Assembly (NCBI GenBank): GCA_964588285.1
Contig: CAZPNX010000002.1
Span: forward strand, 62,001-126,000
Source of the DNA: CAZPNX01 sp964588285
Lineage (GTDB): Bacteria; Edwardsbacteria; AC1; EtOH8
Direction of reading: 5' to 3'
DNA: 64,000 nt
Positions 57,118 to 64,000 of this stretch are shown in pieces. Below the pieces are notes generated by a model. It worked only from the letters and a program-made list of their open reading frames with translations. It did not search any database and was not told the DNA's origin. How positions within the stretch are numbered: position 1 is the stretch's first letter; every line of letters starts with the position of its first letter. Position numbers and translations under genes: made by a program.

Positions 57118-59433
57118 TTACCTTATCACCTGAATCCTCCCGGTTACAGCGGCGGTCCCACCTGCGGCCCGATAGAAATACACCCCGTTGGCCACCTCTC
57201 GACCGGTTCTGTCGCTAAGATACCACTCCGCTTGCCCGGATGCCTTTTCGACATTCAGGCGGACAATATGCCGTCCGGCCACATCGTAGATGTCCAGCCG
57301 GCCATTATCACCCAGACCGTCCACCTGAAAGACCACCCGGCGGCCGACCGGATTGGGATAGGCTCGAACTAAGATGGCGCCTGGGGCCGATGCCGGAAGA
57401 TCTCCCTGGCTGACCCCGGTCGGAATGAAACCGGTCAGCAGCACGTCGTCCACGTACCAGCCGTCATCGACCGTGTTGCCGTCGGTGGTGAACTGGAATC
57501 GGAACTTGAAATTGGTGGCGGTGGGACAAAAGCTCGTCAAATCGACGGACCGCTGGGTCCAGGTCGTCTGGGTGCCGGAATAGCGGGCCACCAGGGAGGT
57601 CCAGGCCCCGCCGTTGAGCGAGTACTCGGGATAGCACCAGTCCCAGCCGCTCTCGGTGCTGTAGCGCTCCCACCAGGAAAGGCTGGCACGGCTGTAGCCG
57701 GTGAGGTTGATGCCGTTTACCACCTGGAGCCAGCTGTTGACGTTGTTGCCGTAGTTTCCCGCCCGGCTGTCGGTCACCGAGTGGCTGGGGCTGTGATATT
57801 GGGCCGAGGTGGTGTCCCAGTCCACCGTGCCCCCGCTGTGGCCCCGGGTCCACTGCGAGAGCCCGGATTCGAAATCGTCAAAGAAGGCGGTAACCGCCGT
57901 CCCGGCGAAGGGCCGGGCCTGATATTCCCGCAGGAAAACGCTCTCCTGGTTCTGGGTATTGACCGCGGCCACGGCCACATAGTAAAGGCTGTCGGGCATC
58001 AGGCCTTGGATGACGGCGACGGTGTCGGCCACGTCCATCTGGCCGGTGTAGTTTTCCGAGGCTCGGCCCCAGTAAACCCGGTATCCGGTGATATTGGCGG
58101 CCGTGGCCCTTCTCCAGGTCAGGGATAGCTGGGTCCCGATGCCGTGCTCCTGGATCTGGACGCCTTGGACTGCCGCCGGATGAAAGGCCAAGGTGGCGAA
58201 GAAGCCGAACCCGGCCTTGACGTTGCCCGTCATGTACCGCATGTTCATGTGGCTGATGTTGTCATTGGCTGTGTGATAGACCGTGCTGAAGGTCCGCTCA
58301 AGCACCCAGGCCACCGGGTATCCCTCCTGGTAGAATGGGTAGCTGTCGCTCTGCTGCAGGTACTGGGTGCTGTACTGGCCGACGGCGTTGGTGTCGGCAT
58401 GTCTTCCGTAAAGCCGCCCCATGCGGATCAAAAGCTGGGCCTGGGCGGTGCAGCCGGTATAGCGCTGGGAGTAGAAGACGCTGTCGTTGTTCTCGGCCCC
58501 GATCATGTCGAAGTTGAGCATGCAGCCTATCTGGGCCCCCTGGCTTTTCATCCTGGACGCCAGGTACTCGCTTCCGTAAAGCCCGATCTCCTCGGCGTCG
58601 AAGCATACCAGCTTGACCGTGCTGTTGGGCCGGTTGCCCGGCAGGCTCAGAATGCGGGCATACTCCAGGGCGGCGGCCGCGCCCGAGGCGTTGTCGTCGG
58701 CGCCCGGGGCGTTCGAGGTGGCGTAGCTGTCGTAATGGCCTCCGGCCAGGTAGATGGTGACCGTGTCGTATAGTCCGGGGATGGTGGCGATGACGTTATG
58801 TCCGACGGTGTTGTAACAGGTGTCCAGCCTGACGTCGGCGATGCCGAAGCTGTCGAACTTGGCCTTGACCCAGGCGGTGACCGAGGCGTGGTTTCCGGCG
58901 CTGACATGCCGGGTGCCGAAGTTCTGCATGGCGGTCACCCAGGAGCGGAGCTTGGCCGAATCAACCAGGTCGGCCATCTCGGCGATGGTCGGATTGTAGG
59001 CCAGGTTGGGGTTGATAATCAGGCTGTCCGAGGCCAGCAGGGTGACTTCCCTTACCGGTTTGACCCAGTAGTCCTCGGGCCGTTCGAAGACCTCCATCGG
59101 TATGTCGGCCGCCCGCAGCAGGTATCGGCCCGCCCCGGAATACAGCGCCTTCCCCGACACCAGCTCCGCCCGGCCGCCACGCCTGACTGTCACCCAGCGC
59201 AGCTCGTCCAAGAGGCCGCTGTAGACAGGAGCCCCGCCGTCGGGAACGGCCCCGGCCGCCAGCATCGAGCTTTCACCGACATCGAAGAGCACGGCACCGC
59301 CAGCCTGGAGTTTGGCGGCCTCCTCAGGTTTCCCCGGCAGGCTGTAGATGGTCAACGGCTTCTGGGCTATGAGGCCGCCCGCCATTGCCAGGGCCGCCGC
59401 CAATACGGCCATCGGCCGCAGTGAGTTCTTCAT
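57118..59433 (-). CDS. secreted M28-family zinc peptidase with sorting tail (1)
   Basis: A 771-residue protein. The signal peptide is about 1-23 (...AGGLIAQ). A propeptide-like region follows. The M28 catalytic domain (about 165-440) has GGHYDSYA (His), PGADDNASG (Asp), DAEEIGLYGSEYLA (Glu-Glu), NFDMIGAE (Asp) and TVYHTANDNISHM (His). A fibronectin-type domain, a jelly-roll-like domain (about 515-680) and the FlgD/T9SS-like tail (RAYPNPVGRRV, DIYDVAGR, NGVYFYRA) complete it. An AGAGGAT site precedes ATG 59433. It lies 18 bp after a paralogue. Confidence 0.85.
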   Translation of the reverse strand: MKNSLRPMAVLAAALAMAGGLIAQKPLTIYSLPGKPEEAAKLQAGGAVLFDVGESSMLAAGAVPDGGAPVYSGLLDELRWVTVRRGGRAELVSGKALYSGAGRYLLRAADIPMEVFERPEDYWVKPVREVTLLASDSLIINPNLAYNPTIAEMADLVDSAKLRSWVTAMQNFGTRHVSAGNHASVTAWVKAKFDSFGIADVRLDTCYNTVGHNVIATIPGLYDTVTIYLAGGHYDSYATSNAPGADDNASGAAAALEYARILSLPGNRPNSTVKLVCFDAEEIGLYGSEYLASRMKSQGAQIGCMLNFDMIGAENNDSVFYSQRYTGCTAQAQLLIRMGRLYGRHADTNAVGQYSTQYLQQSDSYPFYQEGYPVAWVLERTFSTVYHTANDNISHMNMRYMTGNVKAGFGFFATLAFHPAAVQGVQIQEHGIGTQLSLTWRRATAANITGYRVYWGRASENYTGQMDVADTVAVIQGLMPDSLYYVAVAAVNTQNQESVFLREYQARPFAGTAVTAFFDDFESGLSQWTRGHSGGTVDWDTTSAQYHSPSHSVTDSRAGNYGNNVNSWLQVVNGINLTGYSRASLSWWERYSTESGWDWCYPEYSLNGGAWTSLVARYSGTQTTWTQRSVDLTSFCPTATNFKFRFQFTTDGNTVDDGWYVDDVLLTGFIPTGVSQGDLPASAPGAILVRAYPNPVGRRVVFQVDGLGDNGRLDIYDVAGRHIVRLNVEKASGQAEWYLSDRTGREVANGVYFYRAAGGTAAVTGRIQVIR

Positions 59434-59451
59434 GGTTCTATCCTCTTCACC

Positions 59452-62349
59452 CTATTTTAACATGGTCAGCTTAACCGTTTGCGAGCCCTGGGAAGTCGCC
59501 AGCCTGGCGAAGTAGACGCCGCCCGGCAGCGCCCGTCCCCGGTCGTCCCGGCCGTCCCAGCTGGCGCTGTGCGCCCCCGCCGACTTGCTCCCCGAAACCA
59601 GCGTCCTGACAACCTGTCCGGCCACGTTGTAGACCCTTAGGCTCACACTCCCAGGGCTTGTTATCTGATATCTGACGGTTGTCATCCGATTGAAGGGATT
59701 GGGCGCGTTTGGCAGCAACTTTAAACTTCCCACATTCAACTCTGAACTCGGTTTATCGGCCACCCCCGTTTCCTCGAAGTCGGCCATCACCTGCTGGGCG
59801 GCCAGCCTGGCCTGGTCCCGGTCTATGAAGTACATTGGGAAGCCGGTAATGACGGTTTTATAGGTCGGACCCAGATTGCGTACTCCGCAGGGCTGGCCGT
59901 GGTAAGGGCTGGAGATGTTTCTCAAACCTATTAAGTATATATATTCACCTCCGGCCGCCGCTCTATAGGCCTCGATCGACCTCATGGTCTTTCCCCATGA
60001 GGCCACCGGAACCTTGAGGGTATCCACCTCGACGTCGGGATAACCGGCTATTCCCTGGGCCAGGCGGAAGGAGTCGGTGCTGCCGGTGATATCGACGGTG
60101 TCCACCTTCAGATACGCTTTCAGAAAAGAGGTGTCCGGTGGTGCGAACGGGTAGGAGGCGTTGTTCCGAATATTGCCGGCTATCTTCCAGCCGGTGATCC
60201 AAAGGTTGCCTCCCCAATTTAGATACTGCTTAAGATCGGCAATGCTCCCCGAGGCCATCATCTGGCTGTAGTCGTCGGCGTGCCACAGCACCGAGGAGTA
60301 GGGCGCCAGGTCGCAGGGCACCGGCCTTTCGGCCGCCGAGCCGAACTCGTACTGGTCGTGCTGGAACCCGGCCAGAATGTAATTGTAGAACTGGTCCTGG
60401 GCCGTGTCCCGCGGCATGGTGCCGGTGGTGGCGTTGAAGGTCTCGTCTATGACAAGAACTCCCTGGTCCAAAGTCAGCGGACGGCCGTAGGCCTTGGAGG
60501 ACAGCGCCCCGGCGTTGCCGTCCAGATCGAAGGCCCTGACCTTGTAATAATAACGGTGGGCCCCGGACAGCGGCCAGTCTGAAAAGCTGGTGTCGTTGAG
60601 CAACACTGTGTTCAGCGAATCGTAAACCGTGGAGTCGTCAATCGCCCGATAGAGCCGGTAGCCGTCCAGGTCCAGCTCCTGGTTTGCCCTCCATGCCAGG
60701 GCGATGCCGCCGGTTATGGGCGCGGCCGCCAGTCCGGCCGGTGCCGCCGGCGCCGCCCGCGGGGTGGCGCTGACCTCGGAGATGAATGGGCTCTGCCTGC
60801 CCGAGGCGTCTATGGCCTTGACCCCCACGTAATAGAGAAGGTCGGCCGTCAAACCCGTTATGGTATCGGAAATCCCCGTCACCGTGGCGCTGTCGGTATA
60901 GGCGCCGCTGGCCAGCCCCCACATCACCCGGTACCCGGCAACGTTCGCGGACGCGTTGGCCTGCCAGGAGGCGAAAAGCCTCGTTCCGTCCCCCACGTCC
61001 TTCACCTGCAGACCGGCTACCGGCTGCGGGTATAAGGACAGCGTCGCTATCATCCCTAGGCCTGCCCGTGCGATGCTGGTCCCGTACCGCATATTCATGT
61101 AGCTAGTGCTGTCGTTGGTCTGATGATAAACCGGACTGAAAACGTATTCCTCGGCGTAGGTCGCTCTAAAGCCGTTGCTGTAATAGCGCCAGCTGTCGCT
61201 GCCGTTTAGGTAGACGCTGTTGTATTCGACCACCAAATTAGTGTCCCCAGTCCGGCCGTACCAAGAGGCGCTGCTGCCTAAAATCTGGGCGTAGGCTTCG
61301 GAGCCGGGATAGAGTTTTGACACGAACACGCTGTCGTTACCGATGGAACCTATCATGTCATAATTCAGCATGCAGCCGATGTTCCTCCCTGCCTCCAGCT
61401 CGTCGTTGGCGTCCTTCTTGCTGCCATAAAGGCCCCATTCCTCGCAGTCGAAGGCGACGAATTTGACGGTAACGTTAGGCGGGTTGGCCGACATCACCCT
61501 GGCCATCTCGAATACGGCCGCTGTCCCCGACCCGTTGTCGTCTGCCCCGGGGGCCCAGGGATTGTATGGCCAGACGGAGGTATCGAAATGGCCGCCAGCT
61601 ATGTAAACAACCGAAGTGTCCATCAGACCCGGAATAACGGCGATGACGTTGCGGATCTTGTGGATGTCAGTGGTACCGAAGTAGGATTGTAGATAAGCTT
61701 GAAAACCGGGATCGATGAAGGAGTCAATGGCCACATCGGTTATTCCGAAGCTCTGGAATTTAGCCTTGATCCATTCGGCCACCGTTTCATGGTTTGGCGC
61801 GTAAGTGGACCTAGTATTGAATGCCTGCAGAGTTTCGACATCGGCTCTATAATGTTCGACTGTGATTTGCTGGGCCAAGGCGGCTATGGCCGGGTCGTAG
61901 GTCACGCCCGGGTTGACCAGGGTCGCCTGAGGCGACAGCGGGATGGGATGTCCCGGGAACTCGGTGGCCACCAGCCCGGCCGCCCTGGAGCCGGCCAGGT
62001 CCGATGACCTCACCAGAGACAGACCGCCGTCCTGAAACAGGGGCTGGATGGAACCGTCCGGCGCCGGCCCGCCGCGCTTCTGGTGCACCCAGCGCAGGTC
62101 CCGGCCGTCGCCACGGTAGACCGGCGCCTGGAGGAGCACCGCCGAACGCTTGCTTTCATCTATCATGGAACCTGCCAGCAGGACCGACTGCCCGATATGG
62201 TAGACCTGGATTCCATTTTGGGCCGCAAAGCGGTAAGCGTCTATGCCCGGTTTAAGGTCTATTCGGTAAAGGGTCACCGGGACAGCCAGCGCCAGGCTCG
62301 AGGCGAAAACGGCGGACAAAGCAACCAGCATTATCGTTTTTTGCTTCAC
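59452..62349 (-). CDS. secreted M28-family zinc peptidase with Fn3 domains and sorting tail (2)
   Basis: 965 residues from GTG 62349 (AAAGGA site 7 bases upstream); the frame is open to a TTG at 62385, which has no site. Signal peptide, then an M28 domain with GGHFDTSVW, PGADDNGSG, DCEEWGLYGSKKDA, NYDMIGS and VYHQTNDSTSYM. Two fibronectin type III domains follow (about 460-640), then a Rossmann-like region, then the tail LPNAPNPFNRMTT, RVYNVAGQ, WDGRDDRG, GVYFARL. Together with the paralogue it may digest extracellular protein for nutrients. Confidence 0.85.
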   Translation of the reverse strand: MKQKTIMLVALSAVFASSLALAVPVTLYRIDLKPGIDAYRFAAQNGIQVYHIGQSVLLAGSMIDESKRSAVLLQAPVYRGDGRDLRWVHQKRGGPAPDGSIQPLFQDGGLSLVRSSDLAGSRAAGLVATEFPGHPIPLSPQATLVNPGVTYDPAIAALAQQITVEHYRADVETLQAFNTRSTYAPNHETVAEWIKAKFQSFGITDVAIDSFIDPGFQAYLQSYFGTTDIHKIRNVIAVIPGLMDTSVVYIAGGHFDTSVWPYNPWAPGADDNGSGTAAVFEMARVMSANPPNVTVKFVAFDCEEWGLYGSKKDANDELEAGRNIGCMLNYDMIGSIGNDSVFVSKLYPGSEAYAQILGSSASWYGRTGDTNLVVEYNSVYLNGSDSWRYYSNGFRATYAEEYVFSPVYHQTNDSTSYMNMRYGTSIARAGLGMIATLSLYPQPVAGLQVKDVGDGTRLFASWQANASANVAGYRVMWGLASGAYTDSATVTGISDTITGLTADLLYYVGVKAIDASGRQSPFISEVSATPRAAPAAPAGLAAAPITGGIALAWRANQELDLDGYRLYRAIDDSTVYDSLNTVLLNDTSFSDWPLSGAHRYYYKVRAFDLDGNAGALSSKAYGRPLTLDQGVLVIDETFNATTGTMPRDTAQDQFYNYILAGFQHDQYEFGSAAERPVPCDLAPYSSVLWHADDYSQMMASGSIADLKQYLNWGGNLWITGWKIAGNIRNNASYPFAPPDTSFLKAYLKVDTVDITGSTDSFRLAQGIAGYPDVEVDTLKVPVASWGKTMRSIEAYRAAAGGEYIYLIGLRNISSPYHGQPCGVRNLGPTYKTVITGFPMYFIDRDQARLAAQQVMADFEETGVADKPSSELNVGSLKLLPNAPNPFNRMTTVRYQITSPGSVSLRVYNVAGQVVRTLVSGSKSAGAHSASWDGRDDRGRALPGGVYFARLATSQGSQTVKLTMLK

Positions 62350-62425
62350 TGCGATTCCTTTTCGTATTCTGTTTTTTTTGTACAACCTGTTAAAACCCTC
62401 TCCGCGCCCTCTGCGGTTAAATGCA

Positions 62426-63271
62426 TTATCTCATGGCTTTGAGCCTGGCCACCCTCTCCGCTATCGGCGGATGGGTGGAGAATAAGGACATCAGGCTTTT
62501 GCCGGACAGCGGGTTGACGATGAACATGTGGGCCGAGGACGGGTTGGCGTTGGGGATGGGCACCCGCTGGGCGCCCATTTCCAGTTTCTCCAGGGCTCCG
62601 GCCAAGCCGTGCGGAGTTCCCGCAATTTGGGCGCCGCTGGCATCGGCTTGGTACTCCCGGGTGCGGGAGATCCACATCTGCACCAGCAGGGCGGCGATGG
62701 GCGCCAGGATGGCCATGGCCAGAAGGCCGATGGCGTTGCCCCCGCCCTCCCGGTCCCGGTCCCCGTAGCCTCCGAACATGGCCCCCCAGCTGGCCATTCT
62801 GGCCAGCATGGTGATGGCCCCGGCCAATGTGGCCACAATGGAGCCGATTAGTATGTCGCGATTCTTGACATGACCCAGCTCGTGGGCGATGACCCCCTCC
62901 AGCTCCTGCCGGCTTAAAAGCTGCATGATGCCCTGGGTGACGGCCACCGCCGCATGCTGTGGATTGCGCCCGGTGGCAAAGGCATTGGGCGAGGCCGAGG
63001 GGATGATGTAGATCTTAGGCATGGGAATACCTGCCCGGGTGGCCAGATTTCTAACCATGGCGTGCAGTTCCGGAGCCTCGGCCTCGGACACCGGCTGGGC
63101 CCGATAGCTCATCAGCGCTATCTTGTCGGAGAACCAGTAAGATCCCAAGTTGAGAACTGCGGCCAGGATCAGGGCCATGATCATGCCCTGCTGTCCGCCC
63201 AAATACTGGCCTAAGAGGACGAAACCCACGGTCAGCAGGGTCATTAAGGCGATGGTTTTTACTCCGTTCAT
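62426..63271 (-). CDS. htpX: membrane zinc protease HtpX
   Basis: A 281-residue M48 protease. Two N-terminal helices (about 5-50), the active site VIAHELGHVKNRD (HExxH at about 132-136), then two further helices and the third ligand in the Glu of REYQADASGA. The end, LFSTHPPIAERVARLKAM, is typical. It degrades damaged membrane proteins. It lies 24 bp after the radical SAM gene, upstream in the same operon. Confidence 0.93.
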   Translation of the reverse strand: MNGVKTIALMTLLTVGFVLLGQYLGGQQGMIMALILAAVLNLGSYWFSDKIALMSYRAQPVSEAEAPELHAMVRNLATRAGIPMPKIYIIPSASPNAFATGRNPQHAAVAVTQGIMQLLSRQELEGVIAHELGHVKNRDILIGSIVATLAGAITMLARMASWGAMFGGYGDRDREGGGNAIGLLAMAILAPIAALLVQMWISRTREYQADASGAQIAGTPHGLAGALEKLEMGAQRVPIPNANPSSAHMFIVNPLSGKSLMSLFSTHPPIAERVARLKAMR

Positions 63272-63295
63272 TTTTCCTTGTAAATATTGTGTTAA

Positions 63296-64000
63296 TTAGT
63301 TGTTATTGACGATACGGTCCCCCGGCCCCCCGCCGGAGTGGTCCAACTCCTGGAACCATCCGTTATCGAATCCCAATTCCTCGGCCTTATCCACCGCGCT
63401 TTGGTATTCCTCAGTGCTGACGTTCCTGGCCAGCTCCGGCATCATTAGAGCCTTGTGGGCCGGAAAGTACTGGGCCATCAGCGAAAGGTAGACCCGGGGC
63501 GAAATCTCCCTGGCCAGAAATTCCAGGCATTCCAGACTCTGCGACAGGTTGTTGGGCAGAACCAGATGCCTGACCAGCATCCCGCGATAGGCGACGCCCT
63601 CATCGTCCAGCCGGAGCGGCCCCACCTGGCGCCACATCTCCCTGAGGGCGGCTCGTACTACATCCGGATAGTCGGCCGCGTCCGAGTATCTTTTTGAGGC
63701 CGCCTGGTCCAAGTAGCGGATGTCCGGCATGTAGATGTCGACCAGCCCGTCCAGAAGGTCCAGGGAATCCGGGGAATCATAGCCGCTGGAATTGTAGACC
63801 AAAGGGATCCGCAGGCCGCGCTCGGCCGCCAATTCCAGGGAGATGATGATCTGGGCCGTCATGTGCGACGGGGTGACGAAGTTGATGTTGTGGCAGCCCC
63901 GTTCCTGGAGATCCAGCATCATCCCGGCCAACTCCTCGAAGGACACCTCCTTGCCCTGCCCCAGCTGGCTGATGGGCCAATTCTGGCAGTAGGCACAGGA
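63296..64000 (-). CDS. radical SAM protein of the PflX/COG1313 type, 5'-truncated
   Basis: The frame is open to base 64000, so the N-terminus is outside the window; the GTG at 63946 is not the start. The first residues, SCAYCQNWPISQLGQGKEVS, contain the last two Cys of the CxxxCxxC cluster motif. Then come GCHNINFVTPSHMTAQI, VYNSSGYDSPDSLDLLDGLV, DIYMPDIRY and REMWRQVG, all characteristic of this uncharacterised group related to pyruvate-formate-lyase activases. Its target protein is unknown. Confidence 0.85.
   Translation of the reverse strand, partial: SCAYCQNWPISQLGQGKEVSFEELAGMMLDLQERGCHNINFVTPSHMTAQIIISLELAAERGLRIPLVYNSSGYDSPDSLDLLDGLVDIYMPDIRYLDQAASKRYSDAADYPDVVRAALREMWRQVGPLRLDDEGVAYRGMLVRHLVLPNNLSQSLECLEFLAREISPRVYLSLMAQYFPAHKALMMPELARNVSTEEYQSAVDKAEELGFDNGWFQELDHSGGGPGDRIVNNN

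Overview
The window reads as one high-GC chromosomal contig from a Gram-negative bacterium. It has an outer membrane: Lnt, a TonB protein, a BtuB-like receptor and lipoproteins. Several secreted proteins share a C-terminal tail of the type LPNAPNPF...YNVAGQ...WDGRD...G(V/I)Y. That FlgD/T9SS-like tail is typical of FCB-related candidate phyla (Edwardsbacteria, WOR-3/TA06, Zixibacteria-like lineages). The phylum is inferred, not shown.

Layout. 1-4.6 kb: a housekeeping run on the + strand (7TM-HD phosphodiesterase, ybeY, CNNM/CorC protein, recO). 4.6-9.9 kb: secreted beta-propeller proteins on the - strand, including one truncated paralogue. 10-13.1 kb: a large STAND/BTAD (SARP-like) regulator, divergent from the propeller gene, with SARP-like direct repeats between them. 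13.2-14.6 kb: an IS1595-type insertion with an exact 8-bp target duplication, and a decayed gene. 14.6-19.5 kb: a cobalamin-riboswitch-controlled B12 uptake operon (btuF, btuC, btuD, TonB-dependent receptor). 19.5-23.9 kb: purN, lnt, an ARPP-1/DUF6569-like protein and tonB. 24-31.3 kb: tRNA-Ser(GCU), an AddB/AddA-like nuclease-helicase pair, a 49-codon SWIB-like gene and tRNA-Ser(UGA).

31.3-57 kb is an accessory region, almost all on the - strand. It ends at 57.0 kb with a promoter plus the 5' half of a second tRNA-Ser(UGA). Its left part (31.5-38.1 kb) is a patchwork of DUF4143 ATPases, a nucleotidyltransferase/wHTH pair and repeated fragments of one PD-(D/E)XK nuclease gene. Its right part (38.5-56.5 kb) starts with an overlapping pair of WYL regulators (PafC/PafB-like). 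It continues with TPR proteins, a zinc peptidase, two ClpX-like AAA+ ATPases with a non-ClpX N-terminal domain, a vWA protein, small basic and membrane proteins, and an embedded AT-rich operon (zinc-finger nuclease-like, MBL hydrolase, UDG-like).

The main finding is six promoter-like sites in 44.5-56.6 kb sharing TGTCAtCC-N8-TATAAT with invariant spacing, in front of the transcription units of this right part. The pattern and spacing match the known PafBC-dependent, RecA-independent DNA-damage promoter of mycobacteria (TTGTCRGTG-N8-TAnnnT), and a PafBC-like pair lies next to the locus. I propose a PafBC-type, probably genotoxic-stress-induced AAA+/vWA/TPR/peptidase system that has not, to my knowledge, been described. 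Several genes in it carry in-frame stops or frameshifts, so this copy may be partly decayed.

57.1-64 kb returns to chromosomal-type genes: two secreted M28 peptidases, htpX and a truncated radical SAM protein. All assignments come from reading the sequence; no database search was run.
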